NCBI GenBank assembly: GCA_035628915.1
Contig: DASPIW010000039.1
Span: 124,001-188,000, forward strand
Direction: 5' to 3'
DNA: 64,000 nucleotides
From: JARBUG01 sp035628915
Lineage (GTDB): Bacteria > Bacillota > Sulfobacillia > Symbiobacteriales > Symbiobacteriaceae
Of the stretch, positions 40,447 to 49,818 are shown in pieces (position 1 is the stretch's first letter; each line of letters starts with the position of its first letter). Made by a program: the position numbers and the translations under genes. The notes beneath the pieces are model-generated. The model did not search any database, was not told the origin of the DNA, and saw nothing but the letters and a program-made list of their open reading frames with translations.

Positions 40447-41529
40447 TCAGGCCAGTGTGTCAAGCCCAACGGTGGGCCGGGTCGTAAGCAGCCGGACCGG
40501 CCGGGCAGCTACGCCGCCGACGGGGGCGGCGCCCGCCGCCTGCCGGCTCCGCCGGCGGGGGCCCGTTTGCTCGAAGGGCTGCTCAGTCTGGCGCTGCCGT
40601 CCCTGCTGGCCTGTGGCCACATGGAATCCGGAAAGCGTCAGGCCGGATTGCGAAAGGCCTTCGCGCAGTTGGTCGCTCCGCTGCTCTAAAAACTGCTGGG
40701 CTGTCGAATTGGCAACCTGGAGTGAAGTCTGCACTTCCCGGCCGGCCACGTGCAGCTGAAGTCGCACTTCGCCCAACTGCTCAGGGTGGAGCCGTAAGGT
40801 GACGGTATACTTGCCGTCGCCGGCGCTGATTGCCGATTTGGCGATGGCGTCCATCAGCCGGTCGGGCTCAATGGGCGACGGAATGGCCTGCGGGGCGTTC
40901 GGCACGGCGGCGGGCCCCTTCGCCTCGGGCCGGTGAACCGCCGCGACGTCAACGGGAGCGAACGCCGGAACTTCGGGCGCACCGGGTGTGGGAGCCGGGG
41001 CCGGTGCGGGCGCCTTGCGTTCCTCCCGCCCGGGCTTCTCCTCCTGTTGTGCCGGTCCGCCGGAGATGCCGGTTTCGGCGGCCGGTACGGCCACATCGGT
41101 GACAGCCAGCGGCTCCACCACCCATTCACCTTCCGGCGCCGGAGCAGCCGGGGGCGTCGTCCCAACGACGGGCGCTACATCTGCGGCGGGCAGCGGCTGA
41201 GCGTCGGCCTTGATCTCGGGGGCGGCCACCACCCGCTGGGCTTGCAGAATCGTCTCGATCACTTCCGGCAGCACGGCGCCCGCCGGAGTGGCGACCGCCT
41301 CCGCCGGTGCCTGGATGGGGGCCGGAGCCTGTGCGCCTTCGCCGCTCTGAGCCGCGGGGACCTGCTCCGGGGCGGGCGCCGGTGCGATGCCCGGGGCGCC
41401 GAGTAGGGCCATGAGCAGCGCAGTGAAGGCGGAATCAGGTGTTGCGGCCTCTTCCTTGTGGCCGGGGCCGGCAGGAGCTGTGGGAGGGGCGCCCATAGCG
41501 CCCGTAGGCGGCAGAGGGTTCATCGGCAT
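40447..41529 (-). CDS. fliK: Flagellar hook-length control protein FliK
   Basis: About 360 residues. The first 230 are Pro/Ala/Glu-rich and disordered, as a molecular ruler needs. The C-terminal switch domain has VTLRLHPEQLGEVRLQLHVAGREVQTSLQVANSTAQQFLEQRSDQLREGLSQSGLTLSGFHV, the FliK core that contacts FlhB. It begins at the second ATG (41529), seven bases after AGGAGG. It sits between the MotE-like gene and flgD. Confidence 0.92.
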   Translation of the reverse strand: MPMNPLPPTGAMGAPPTAPAGPGHKEEAATPDSAFTALLMALLGAPGIAPAPAPEQVPAAQSGEGAQAPAPIQAPAEAVATPAGAVLPEVIETILQAQRVVAAPEIKADAQPLPAADVAPVVGTTPPAAPAPEGEWVVEPLAVTDVAVPAAETGISGGPAQQEEKPGREERKAPAPAPAPTPGAPEVPAFAPVDVAAVHRPEAKGPAAVPNAPQAIPSPIEPDRLMDAIAKSAISAGDGKYTVTLRLHPEQLGEVRLQLHVAGREVQTSLQVANSTAQQFLEQRSDQLREGLSQSGLTLSGFHVATGQQGRQRQTEQPFEQTGPRRRSRQAAGAAPVGGVAARPVRLLTTRPTVGLDTLA

Positions 41530-41547
41530 GTGCATGCCTCCTGTCGC

Positions 41548-42099
41548 TTAGTTACCGGCTGGCGCGAGCATTTCGTTCATGACCTGGGCAGCCCGGTCCT
41601 TATCCATGTAGCTGATGATCGCTCCGGCCTGATCTTGATCGATCAGTTTGAGGATCTGAGCAGCCTTGTCGGGATCGAGCCCTTCCATCATCGGCCCCGC
41701 CTTAAAGGGCGGCATATTCTCGTACATGGCCGCGGCCTGACGGATGGGGTCCAACTCCGCCTGTTGCGTCGTCAGGTCTTTGAGGAGCGTGGAGACCTGG
41801 GCCTCCTTCTCCTTGAGCCTGGCTTCACGGGCATCGAGCTCGGCCTTGGCCTGCTCGGCGGCGCCTGGCTGGGGGTTCTCCGCCGCGGGCGGCTTGTCTT
41901 CGGTCTTTGGCGGCTGGTTGGCGGGTTCGATCGCAGCGGTCAGACCAGGGATCGGCACCGCATACGAGACCCCGGCCGCAACCCCCAGTACAGTCCCGAA
42001 TACCAGCAGCCAGTAACCCAGCCGCTCACGGGCCGACTTCTTCTTTTTCGGGGGTTTCGGGGGACTCGGGAGTTTCGGCAGCTTCGGCTTCTTCCCCAT
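41548..42099 (-). CDS. MotE-like (YlxF) flagellar protein with MgtE-N domain
   Basis: A 183-residue membrane protein. Its start is Lys/Pro-rich (KLPKLPSPPKPPKKKK). One membrane helix (WLLVFGTVLGVAAGVSYAV), a coiled coil (AKAELDAREARLKEKEAQVSTLLKDLTTQQAELDP) and an MgtE-N-like helical domain (MMEGLDPDKAAQILKLIDQDQAGAIISYMD) follow. This layout matches MotE/YlxF, which stabilises stator proteins such as MotC or supports the motor. It overlaps fliJ by one base. Confidence 0.85.
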   Translation of the reverse strand: MGKKPKLPKLPSPPKPPKKKKSARERLGYWLLVFGTVLGVAAGVSYAVPIPGLTAAIEPANQPPKTEDKPPAAENPQPGAAEQAKAELDAREARLKEKEAQVSTLLKDLTTQQAELDPIRQAAAMYENMPPFKAGPMMEGLDPDKAAQILKLIDQDQAGAIISYMDKDRAAQVMNEMLAPAGN

Positions 42100-42560
42100 C
42101 AGCCGACCCCCTTGTGCTGCTGGCTGCTGCGGCGAACGGTCTGGGCGATCTCATCCGTGATGATCTGCTCCTCGACCTGCTCGGCGTACTCATGGGCTTC
42201 GTACTGCTGCTCGCGCAGCTTGGTGAGGGCCTTTTCCTTGCGTTCGGCTTCCTCCAGTTCCGCCCGCTTCTCGGCCACCACGGCCAGTGCCTGGTGAAGC
42301 GCCTCCACCGCGTCCTTTTCCACCTGAACCAGTGCGGCGAGCCTTTCGCTGGCCTGGTTCCACTCAGCGGCAGTCATGCGTACCTTCCGCCTTGTTTCCC
42401 ATTCGGCCTCGAAGGCTGCTCGCTGCTTACGGCAGTTCTCCATCGTCACCCAGGCCTGGCCGGACTTCAGCTGCGCCAATGCCAGCGCCTGCTTCGCCTT
42501 CATGGACTCAACCTGGCGGACTTTCAGGACCTTCTCCAGGTTGAAGCGAAAGGGTTTCAA
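42099..42560 (-). CDS. fliJ: Flagellar export protein FliJ
   Basis: A 153-residue coiled-coil stalk protein of the export ATPase that connects FliI to FlhA (FRFNLEKVLKVRQVESMKAKQALALAQLKSG and the long helix KRAELEEAERKEKALTKLREQQYEAHEYAEQVEEQI). It starts 3 bases after fliI. Confidence 0.92.
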   Translation of the reverse strand: MKPFRFNLEKVLKVRQVESMKAKQALALAQLKSGQAWVTMENCRKQRAAFEAEWETRRKVRMTAAEWNQASERLAALVQVEKDAVEALHQALAVVAEKRAELEEAERKEKALTKLREQQYEAHEYAEQVEEQIITDEIAQTVRRSSQQHKGVG

Positions 42561-42563
42561 GCG

Positions 42564-43871
42564 TTATTCCTCCCCGCACAGCGCGAACAGGCCATCCGTG
42601 GCACCGCTCAAATCGCTGCACTCATCTATCGATTGCCTCAGGAACTGCTTCATGGCCGGGATCTTGTGGATCGCTTCGTCGACAGTCGGATTTGTACCGG
42701 CGACATAGGCGCCGATATTGATCAGGTCTTCGGCTTCCCGGTAGGCGGCCAGCAGGGCCCGGAACTTGCGGGCCGCTGCCTGATGCGCCTGCGTGGTCAC
42801 TTCCGGCATCACCCGGCTGACGCTTTGCAGAACATCGATGGCCGGGAACTGACCGGCGTGAGCCAGCTTTCGGGAGAGTACTACATGGCCGTCCAAAATG
42901 CCCCGCACAGCATCGGCAACGGGTTCGTTCATGTCGTCACCGTCGACGAGGACGGTATAAATGCCCGTGACGCTGCCCACCGGGCCGGTGCCGGAGCGCT
43001 CGAGAATGCGGGGCAGCATGGTGAAAACGGAAGGCGTGTAACCCCGTGTGGCAGGCGGCTCGCCCACCGACAGGCCGACTTCGCGCTGCGCCTGGGCCAG
43101 ACGGGTGACGGAATCCATCATCAGGATCACGTCCCGCCCCAAGTCCCGGAACTCCTCGGCAATGGCTGTCGCCACAAGGGCGGCCCGGATTCGCACCAGC
43201 GCCGGCTGCTCGGATGTGGCAACCACCACCACCGAGCGCTGCAGGCCTTCGGGACCGAGGTCCCGCTCGATGAACTCACGCACTTCCCGGCCCCGTTCGC
43301 CGATCAGGGCGATGACGTTGCAGTCCGCCTGCGTGGCCCGGGCGATCATGCCCAGCGTCGTCGACTTACCGACGCCCGAACCGGAGAAAATGCCAATGCG
43401 TTGTCCCTGACCAACGGTGAGCAGGGCGTCGAGCGCCCGCACGCCAAGGCTCAGGGGGGCGGTGATTCGCTGGCGCAGCAGAGGCCTTGGCGGGAGGCCC
43501 GTCACGGGGCGAAGCCGGCAGGCGTCGACCGGGCCGAGCCCGTCCATGGGATTGCCGAGGCCGTCGAGTACCCGTCCAAGGAGTGCCTCGCCGGCGGGCG
43601 TTTTGAGGGGACCGCCGGAGCTGTGCACCTGCCACCCGGGGCGGAGCCCGTCCACTTCCGCAAGGGGCATCAGCAGAACCCGTTCGTCGCGAAAACCCAC
43701 GACTTCGGCGGGGATGGTCTGGCCATCACCGCAGAGATAGCATAGTTCGTTCATTTTGGCCTTCGGCCCGGCGCATTCGATGATCAGGCCGGTCGCTCCC
43801 AGGACCCTGCCCACCACCGGCGCCAAATTCGCTTCCGCCACCGCCGACATGAGGCGCTCCCACGGAATCAC
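42564..43871 (-). CDS. fliI: Flagellum-specific export ATPase FliI
   Basis: The hexameric ATPase of flagellar export, 435 residues, kin to F1 beta. Walker A is FSGSGVGKST at 162-171. Further signs are ALIGERGREVREFIERDLG and the Walker B region DVILMMDSVTRLAQAQREVGLSVGEPPATRGYTPSVF. It overlaps fliH by four bases, starting at GTG 43871. It is a useful intact comparison for the degenerate beta-like protein at 5516. Confidence 0.97.
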   Translation of the reverse strand: MIPWERLMSAVAEANLAPVVGRVLGATGLIIECAGPKAKMNELCYLCGDGQTIPAEVVGFRDERVLLMPLAEVDGLRPGWQVHSSGGPLKTPAGEALLGRVLDGLGNPMDGLGPVDACRLRPVTGLPPRPLLRQRITAPLSLGVRALDALLTVGQGQRIGIFSGSGVGKSTTLGMIARATQADCNVIALIGERGREVREFIERDLGPEGLQRSVVVVATSEQPALVRIRAALVATAIAEEFRDLGRDVILMMDSVTRLAQAQREVGLSVGEPPATRGYTPSVFTMLPRILERSGTGPVGSVTGIYTVLVDGDDMNEPVADAVRGILDGHVVLSRKLAHAGQFPAIDVLQSVSRVMPEVTTQAHQAAARKFRALLAAYREAEDLINIGAYVAGTNPTVDEAIHKIPAMKQFLRQSIDECSDLSGATDGLFALCGEE

Positions 43872-44707
43872 CCGGTGGACCCTCCCAGGGCGGCGCCGAG
43901 AGCGGCCCGCAAAGCCTGCTCCTGCACCTCGATCCGGGCATCTATGGAACCATGGGAGCTGTTTACGATGTAACTGCCCTGCGCCAGTCCGGCATCAGGC
44001 TGCAGCCGCAGGAGGCCGGCGCCCAGTTCGCGCTCCAGGGTGGAGCGCTGGGCTTCCAGGAGGGGCAGGTCCTGCGGGCTGACCCGGACGGTGCAATCCG
44101 TGTCCTTGAGGCGCCGGAGGCCGGCAGCCACCATGGCGGCGACGGCGCCGGGCTGCAGGGCCAGTTGCCCTTGCACGAGCCGCATGGCGGCCGCCACGGC
44201 CAGTTCCACCAGGGCGCCCTGCGACGCTTCCAGCCGCCGGGCCTGCTCGGCCCGGGCATCGCTGCGCAGCTGGGCCGCTTCGTCGCGAGCCTGCAAGAGA
44301 ACGCTGGCGGCCTTGGCTTCGGCGTCGGCCAGGAGCGCTTTGGCCTCAGCCTCCGCTTTCTGCCGAATCAGATCTGCCTGAGCCTTGACGCTCGCGAGAG
44401 CGGCTTCCACCTGCTTACGCTGAGGCGCCATCTCCTCTTCGGCGGCCCGCAGCCCCTGGCGGCGGCCTTCGGCGAACCCCTGTTCATGCGCCTCTTCCAT
44501 GGCCGTCTGCGCTTCCAGTGCGGCATCCTGCAGAATCTGCGCCGCCTGGAGGCGGGCCTCGTTCAACACGTCCTCGCTGGTCGTTGCGGACTGAAGAACC
44601 GGAACCACTTCGCTCGGAGGAGGAAGCGACGTACCGTCCAGCTTCGCCCACGCCGGTCGCTGAATGGTGACACCCGGCGGCAGCTGGCCTGGCTTAAATA
44701 AACTCAT
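43868..44707 (-). CDS. fliH: Flagellar assembly protein FliH
   Basis: The regulator of FliI ATPase, 279 residues, with a long Ala/Glu/Gln-rich helix (about 70-190; QGFAEGRRQGLRAAEEEMAPQRKQVEAALASV) and a C-terminal V-type E-subunit-like domain (LVELAVAAAMRLVQGQLALQPGAVAAMVAAGLRRL). ATG 44707 lies 8 bases after GGAGG and overlaps the end of fliG by 14 bases. Confidence 0.93.
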   Translation of the reverse strand: MSLFKPGQLPPGVTIQRPAWAKLDGTSLPPPSEVVPVLQSATTSEDVLNEARLQAAQILQDAALEAQTAMEEAHEQGFAEGRRQGLRAAEEEMAPQRKQVEAALASVKAQADLIRQKAEAEAKALLADAEAKAASVLLQARDEAAQLRSDARAEQARRLEASQGALVELAVAAAMRLVQGQLALQPGAVAAMVAAGLRRLKDTDCTVRVSPQDLPLLEAQRSTLERELGAGLLRLQPDAGLAQGSYIVNSSHGSIDARIEVQEQALRAALGAALGGSTG

Positions 44708-45707
44708 CCTCAGTGCCTCCCCGAGTGATCTGAAGCTCACCCTTCTCCTCGAGGCTGCGGATCAGGTTGACAATCTTGGTCTGTGCTTCTTCCACGTCAC
44801 GAATGCGGACAGGCCCGAGGTACTCGACCGACTCTCTGAGGGTCTCGCCGGCCCGCTTGGAAAGGTTGCCCAGCACCTTCTTCCAGACTTCGTCCTTGGC
44901 GCCCTTGAGGGCCATCGGCAGATCCTTGTTCATATCCACATCGCGCAGGATCCGCTGGACGCTGCGATCGTCAAGCTTGACGACGTCGTCGAACAGGAAC
45001 ATGCGCTGCTTGATCTCCCCGGCCAGATCGGGATCGGACCGGCCCAGCATCTCCATGATGCCTCGCTCGGTCGACCGGTCGACCCGGTTGAGCACATCGA
45101 CCGCCCAGGTAATGCCGCCCGCCGTGGAACTCTCCTGCGTCACCAGGGCGGAAAGCTTTCGCTCCAGCACCCGCTCCACTTCCCGGAGCATTTCCGGCGA
45201 GGTGCGGTCGATGGTCGACACCCGCTTGACCACGTCTGCCTGCCGCTCGGGCGGGAGGCTGCTGAGCACGACCGCCGCCTGCTCCGGCAACAGGTGCGCC
45301 ATGACGACGGCAATGGTCTGGGGGTGTTCGTTTTGCAGAAAACTTGCCAACTGCGTGGGATCCGTCCGGCGGACGCCGTCGAAGGGGCGTTTGCGGAGGC
45401 TGGCGGTCAGCCGCTGCAAGATCTCCTTGGCCCGCTTTTCCCCCACAGCCTTCTCGAGGAGTTCACGGGCGTAGTCGATGCCGCCCGTACGGATGTACCG
45501 CTCGGCGGTGGCCAGTTCCACAAACTCCTGTAGAACCGTGTCCCGCTCTTCGGAGGTGACTTTTTTCGCCTGTGCGATCTCAACGGTCAGAATCTCGATC
45601 TCATCATCGCGTAGGTATTTGAGGATCCGAGCCGACTGCTCAGAACCCACGTTGATACACAAGATGGCGGCCTTCTGGCGTCCTGTCAAAGCAACGGATT
45701 GCGCCAC
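44694..45707 (-). CDS. fliG: Flagellar motor switch protein FliG
   Basis: The rotor protein that meets MotA, 337 residues. Domain marks: LTGRQKAAILCINVGSEQSARILKYL (N-domain that binds FliF), EHPQTIAVVMAHLLPEQAAVVLSSLPPE (middle), and RSVQRILRDVDMNKDLPMALKGAKDEVWKKVLGNLSKRAGETLRESVEYLGPVRIRDVEEAQ (torque helix with charged residues). Starts at GTG 45707 behind AAAGGAGGG. Confidence 0.97.
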   Translation of the reverse strand: MAQSVALTGRQKAAILCINVGSEQSARILKYLRDDEIEILTVEIAQAKKVTSEERDTVLQEFVELATAERYIRTGGIDYARELLEKAVGEKRAKEILQRLTASLRKRPFDGVRRTDPTQLASFLQNEHPQTIAVVMAHLLPEQAAVVLSSLPPERQADVVKRVSTIDRTSPEMLREVERVLERKLSALVTQESSTAGGITWAVDVLNRVDRSTERGIMEMLGRSDPDLAGEIKQRMFLFDDVVKLDDRSVQRILRDVDMNKDLPMALKGAKDEVWKKVLGNLSKRAGETLRESVEYLGPVRIRDVEEAQTKIVNLIRSLEEKGELQITRGGTEDEFI

Positions 45708-45710
45708 TAA

Positions 45711-47441
45711 TCAGGACCCTCCTTTCAGCCACTGACGGAGCATTTCGGCACAGGCTTCGGGGCTGGACTCGATCAGTTCGTCCACCAACGCCATCAGTTC
45801 TTCGTCGACGGGCTGGCCGTCGAGCACGATCTGTCGCCTGGGTTTGCTGGCCATAATCAATTCCAGCCTCTGTTTGGCAGTCTGCGGAGCGAGGGGACCG
45901 GACGGAACCGGCGGAGCGCCAGCCGCGTCACCGGCCGCAGCCGCCATGGTATCCACAGGGGCTGCACCCGGCAGACCCGGTGGCGGCTCAAGACCCAGGG
46001 CCACATCCAATGCGGTGCCTGCCAGGGGAACGGGTACGGACCCGGCAAGCTGCGGCATGAGGTCGAGCGGGCGTTCCACATCCTCCTCGTCGGAGCTGCG
46101 GCGGCGTGAGAGCACAAAGCCCATCAGAAGCAGCGCAGCCGCCGAACCCAGGCCAATGGCCAGCGTTGTGGGTTGAACCTTGGGGGTGTCGCTGCCGGAG
46201 CCGGCCAGACTTTCGGCCAGGTCCCGGTTAAACGGCATGGCCGCTACGCTGACGGAACTCAGGTCGGTGCCAACGGCGTTGGCCACGGTCTCCTGGATCT
46301 GCTTGAGCCGGTCCGGCGCGATCTCCGCCAGGTTAATGGCAATGCCTACAGAGATGCGCTTGACTGACCCGGGGGCGACCAGCGTGGTCTCCTTGCGCTC
46401 ACTGACGGCGTAGTTGGTGGTCGTGGAGGTCTTCCACAGGTCGTTGCTCCCCGTCTGGTTCGCATCGCCCTGATATACCGGGGGACTGTTGGGATCGGTG
46501 GCGGCGGTACCGCCGGTCTGCTTGCCCTGGGCGGCTTCCTTGACACTCTCCGTCTGCTTGGGCACCGACTGCCCCACGGTGGTGCTCTCCACCCGGCTGG
46601 TCTCCGTGTTCAGCTCCAGGTTGACCCGAGCCACCACGTTGCCGGGGCCGAAAATCGGCTCCAGCATGGTCTGCACCCGGTACTCAAGGTCTTTCTGCAT
46701 GGTGAGCTGCCGCTGAAGCTGATCGCTGTCCAGGCCGGCGCCCAGACCGTTCGCGATGCCCGCAGAAAGCAGGCGCCCGGTCTGGTCCACCACCTTCACG
46801 TTCTCCAGGGTCAGCCCTTGTACGGAGCCGGCCACGAAGTTGACGATGCCGTTGACCTGATCGGGCGTGAGGCGCTTGCCGGCCCGAGGCTGGACCAGCA
46901 CGGCAGCCGTTACGGGCTGTTGATCACGGGCAAATACAGTCTGTTCGGGGATGGCCAATTGCACCTTTGCATAGTCGATTTCGGCCATGCGAAGGAGCGC
47001 CCGTTCCAGTTCACCCTGCTGCGCCCGCAGGTAATTGACTTTCCGGTCAAACTCCGTGGCACCGAATTTGGGTTCATTAAACAGCTCCATGCCGACGCTA
47101 TCCCCTTTGGGGAGCCCGGCCTGGGCCAGCGCCAGCTTCGCTGTGTACTGCTCTGACTTGGGGACCTGAATGGTGATGGTGTTGTCACCCGAAGGCTGAT
47201 AGGGCACCTTCAGTTCCTGCAGGCGAGCAACGACAGCCGCTGCATCCTTGGGGTCGGCCCGGCTCACCAGCGTCACCCACACAGGGCGGTTCAAGTACCA
47301 GGCCAGCCCGACAGCCCCGGCCAGCGCCAGACCGAGACCTCCGGCAAGCCACCGCTGGGTCGGATTCAGCCGCCCCCATATTTCTTTCATGCGTTCCAGG
47401 GCGCCCACGGCCAAGCTCGCCAAACGGTTTCCCTCCGGCAT
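45711..47441 (-). CDS. fliF: Flagellar MS-ring protein FliF
   Basis: The base of the flagellum, 576 residues. Two membrane helices flank a large outer part: one N-terminal (WLAGGLGLALAGAVGLAWYL) and one near 480 (LAIGLGSAAALLLMGFVLS). Ring-building motifs are RADPKDAAAVVARLQELKVPY, KLALAQAGLPKG, FDRKVNYLRAQQGELERALLRMAEIDYAKVQLAIPEQTVF and NGIVNFVAGSVQGLTLENVKVVD. The cytoplasmic tail binds FliG. The ribosome site before ATG 47441 is weak. Confidence 0.97.
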   Translation of the reverse strand: MPEGNRLASLAVGALERMKEIWGRLNPTQRWLAGGLGLALAGAVGLAWYLNRPVWVTLVSRADPKDAAAVVARLQELKVPYQPSGDNTITIQVPKSEQYTAKLALAQAGLPKGDSVGMELFNEPKFGATEFDRKVNYLRAQQGELERALLRMAEIDYAKVQLAIPEQTVFARDQQPVTAAVLVQPRAGKRLTPDQVNGIVNFVAGSVQGLTLENVKVVDQTGRLLSAGIANGLGAGLDSDQLQRQLTMQKDLEYRVQTMLEPIFGPGNVVARVNLELNTETSRVESTTVGQSVPKQTESVKEAAQGKQTGGTAATDPNSPPVYQGDANQTGSNDLWKTSTTTNYAVSERKETTLVAPGSVKRISVGIAINLAEIAPDRLKQIQETVANAVGTDLSSVSVAAMPFNRDLAESLAGSGSDTPKVQPTTLAIGLGSAAALLLMGFVLSRRRSSDEEDVERPLDLMPQLAGSVPVPLAGTALDVALGLEPPPGLPGAAPVDTMAAAAGDAAGAPPVPSGPLAPQTAKQRLELIMASKPRRQIVLDGQPVDEELMALVDELIESSPEACAEMLRQWLKGGS

Positions 47442-47469
47442 CTAAGCGCTGACCGAAGCCAGCACGCTA

Positions 47470-47775
47470 TTAGAGAGGCATGCGCATGATCTCCTGGTAA
47501 GCCTCAAGCAGCTTGTTGCGGACCTGAATGGCCATGCTGAGGCTTAACGTGGCACGTTCGGATGCGACCATGACTTCGGAAATGTCTTTGACCTCGCCAG
47601 TCGCCAGCTTGGCCGCAATCTCCTTGGCATTCTGCTGGTCCTGTTCAACGGCGCCGAGCGCCTGGGAGAGCACATTGGCGAAGTTCTGGGTCTGCTGTTC
47701 AGGTGTCGGGGCTGCTTTGGGCTCCAAGGCGGGCAACTCCATGTTCAGCAGTGCGTTTATTCGTTGCACGTTCAC
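47470..47775 (-). CDS. fliE: Flagellar basal body protein FliE
   Basis: Links the MS ring to the rod; 101 residues. The core is FANVLSQALGAVEQDQQNAKEIAAKLATGEVKDISEVMVASERATLSLSMAIQVRNKLLEAYQEIMRM. The start is GTG 47775. It lies between flgC and fliF, the standard Gram-positive order. Confidence 0.95.
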   Translation of the reverse strand: MNVQRINALLNMELPALEPKAAPTPEQQTQNFANVLSQALGAVEQDQQNAKEIAAKLATGEVKDISEVMVASERATLSLSMAIQVRNKLLEAYQEIMRMPL

Positions 47776-47798
47776 GGCTTAGCGAGAGCCACCTTTCC

Positions 47799-48248
47799 TT
47801 ATCTGCCGATCTCCAGGGCCTTGAGCGCCATGCTCTTCGAGACGTTAAATGCCGTCACGTTAGCCTCATAGACTCGCTGGGCCATCATCATGTCGAGCAT
47901 TTCCGTGGTCATGTCCACGTTGGGCAACCGCACGTTGCCATTCTGATCGGCGTCCGGGTGGGTAGGGTCATACTTCAGCTTGAAGTCTGACTGATCTTCC
48001 TCAATGCGGACGACGCGAACACCGTTGCCCGCCTCGTCAGGCTGCTGGTTGGCGCCCAGGGTGCGGGCGAAGACGTCCGCGAATGTATCCCGACGCTCTT
48101 CCTGCACGGTGAACTTGCGGCGGTACGGCTGGCCCCCCGGCCCCCGGGTGGTGTTGATATTGGCCAGGTTATTGGCGATCAAGTCCATCTTCAGCCGCTC
48201 TGCCGTCAGGGCCGACGTGCTGGTCTCCATTGACTTGAAAATCCGCAC
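47799..48248 (-). CDS. flgC: Flagellar rod protein FlgC
   Basis: Proximal rod protein, 149 residues: N-terminal SMETSTSALTAERLKMDLIANNLANINTTRGPGGQPYRRK and C-terminal NVRLPNVDMTTEMLDMMMAQRVYEANVTAFNVSKSMALKALEIGR. Starts at GTG 48248 behind GGGAGG, just after flgB. Confidence 0.95.
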   Translation of the reverse strand: MRIFKSMETSTSALTAERLKMDLIANNLANINTTRGPGGQPYRRKFTVQEERRDTFADVFARTLGANQQPDEAGNGVRVVRIEEDQSDFKLKYDPTHPDADQNGNVRLPNVDMTTEMLDMMMAQRVYEANVTAFNVSKSMALKALEIGR

Positions 48249-48252
48249 TTAC

Positions 48253-48612
48253 CTAGCGCCTCCCGTCGTTAATCGCCATGCGCAGCCGTTCAAACTGGTT
48301 GGAGAGTTCCCTGGTGAGAGCGGCATAGAAGATCTGGTTTTCCGCCATGCGGGTCATTTCCAGTTCTATGTCCACGTTATTGCCGTCGGGACGGCCCTCT
48401 GAGTCCTTGTCAACTTCAACCCGGGGCACGACCGCGTCAGGGTCCTGCCCCTCTGCGAGGGCCACGGCCAACTGGTCTTCAAACTCCACGCGGGAACGTT
48501 TGAAGCCGGGTGTCGCCACGTTTGCCACGTTGTGAGCCAAAATCCGTTGGCGCAGCGAAGCCGCTTCCAGGCCGCGCTCCAAAATGCGGGTGGCCAAATC
48601 CTTACCGACCAT
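48253..48612 (-). CDS. flgB: Flagellar rod protein FlgB
   Basis: Proximal rod protein, 119 residues: ILERGLEAASLRQRILAHNVANVATPGFKRSRVEFEDQL and the C-terminal NNVDIELEMTRMAENQIFYAALTRELSNQFERLRMAIN. ATG 48612 follows GGAGG. It lies after a FlgG-type rod gene, an unusual position, since flgB often opens the operon. Confidence 0.95.
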   Translation of the reverse strand: MVGKDLATRILERGLEAASLRQRILAHNVANVATPGFKRSRVEFEDQLAVALAEGQDPDAVVPRVEVDKDSEGRPDGNNVDIELEMTRMAENQIFYAALTRELSNQFERLRMAINDGRR

Positions 48613-48629
48613 GGGGGCTCACCTCCGGA

Positions 48630-49307
48630 CTACAGGGTGGCGAGATCGTTGACTGCCTTGCCCAGCGTCTGGTCCTGCATTTGCAGGGCTCGCTGGTTGA
48701 TCTGGAAGGAGCGCAGCGCGGTGATCAAATCCGTCAGTTCTTGGGCCAGATCCACCGTTGATGCCTCGAGCCTGCCACCCCACACCTTCGTTTCGGCAGT
48801 GGCGCCACGCAGGTCAAACCGCCCCGCCGCCTGTCCGTCCACCATAACGGTGCCGTCGTCAGTGATCTCCAGCGAAGTGGCCCCGGCGCCGACCGGGGCG
48901 CCACTGACCAGAACGGGCTGTCCCTGGGCGGTCACCAACTGCCCTTCGGCGTCACGCTTGAAACGGCCGTCCCGCGTGTAGGTTAGGCCGGCGGCGCCCA
49001 GTACGGTAAACTCACCGGGCCCGGCCAGCGCTGCGTCCAGGGGGTTGTCAGACTCCCGCAGGATGCCGCTGCGTTGATCCTGCACAATTTCGGCCAGTTC
49101 GGCGCCGCTGCCGGCGGCGCCAAGCACGGGACCCCCGGGTTGCTGGTCCCCGATGCGGCGCAGCAACATCTGGCCGAACTCCCTGCCAACAGCCACCGAG
49201 CGGTGAAAGCCGTCGGAGTTGACGTTGGCCACATTGTTGGCAATCACTTCAGTGCGGGCCTGTTCCCAGACCATGCCCGCCCGCGAAGCCCCCATGCCCC
49301 TGATCAT
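48630..49307 (-). CDS. FlgF/FlgG-type rod protein
   Basis: A 225-residue rod protein of the FlgE/F/G type. It has the N-terminal SRAGMVWEQARTEVIANNVANVNSDGFHRSVAV, the middle GPGEFTVLGAAGLTYTRDGRFKRDAEGQLVTAQGQPVL and the C-terminal ASTVDLAQELTDLITALRSFQINQRALQMQDQTLGKAVNDLATL. It is closest in layout to FlgF/FlgG but short, so I do not assign a letter. ATG 49307 follows GGGTGAG. A second rod gene of this type would be expected elsewhere in the genome. Confidence 0.88.
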   Translation of the reverse strand: MIRGMGASRAGMVWEQARTEVIANNVANVNSDGFHRSVAVGREFGQMLLRRIGDQQPGGPVLGAAGSGAELAEIVQDQRSGILRESDNPLDAALAGPGEFTVLGAAGLTYTRDGRFKRDAEGQLVTAQGQPVLVSGAPVGAGATSLEITDDGTVMVDGQAAGRFDLRGATAETKVWGGRLEASTVDLAQELTDLITALRSFQINQRALQMQDQTLGKAVNDLATL

Positions 49308-49314
49308 TGCGCAC

Positions 49315-49794
49315 TCACCCCGTCTGTTCGCTCGCTTGATTGAGGCCAAGGTAGATCTTGATTTCGCCCAACTCGGTCCGAATCGGCACCGCCACCACGG
49401 GAATCGAAATGCCCGTGATGCGCACCCCTGTGCCTCGTACAATCGCCGGCGGCGAAATGCGGCAGGGATAGCCGTTCTCTTCCAGCAGGCCGGACGACAT
49501 ACCGGTGATCAGGTTGCCAAGCTCGCCAAGGGCGCTCTGCGCCATTGGGTCAGAGAGCTTCAGAGGGGCACCTGCCATGGCGGAGACAAGCCCCTTGGCC
49601 ACGGAGAGATCCATGCCATAAATGACCAGGCCCTGCACCGCCCCGAGCACTCCGACCACCACGTTGACTGCATGGCGGGTCGAGTCGATGCGCATCAGAT
49701 AGGGCTTGTCCGGTACCCACTTTTTCAGGCCGGCTTCGGCTGAGAGCACTTTCATGCCGGCGTATACGAAGGGGTTCAGGAACTCTGCTTTCAT
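49315..49794 (-). CDS. cheX: CheX-type chemotaxis phosphatase
   Basis: A 159-residue CheC/CheX-family protein. It has the catalytic-type motif SALGELGNLITGMSSGLL, with Glu and Asn spaced as in CheX, where these residues strip phosphate from CheY-P. The rest follows the CheX fold (MDLSVAKGLVSAMAGAP and the end strand GEIKIYLGLNQ). It is coded between fliM and the rod gene, which places a CheY-P phosphatase right beside the switch protein. Start ATG 49794. Confidence 0.88.
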   Translation of the reverse strand: MKAEFLNPFVYAGMKVLSAEAGLKKWVPDKPYLMRIDSTRHAVNVVVGVLGAVQGLVIYGMDLSVAKGLVSAMAGAPLKLSDPMAQSALGELGNLITGMSSGLLEENGYPCRISPPAIVRGTGVRITGISIPVVAVPIRTELGEIKIYLGLNQASEQTG

Positions 49795-49818
49795 ATAAAC
49801 CCACCCGCTTGGGGCCGA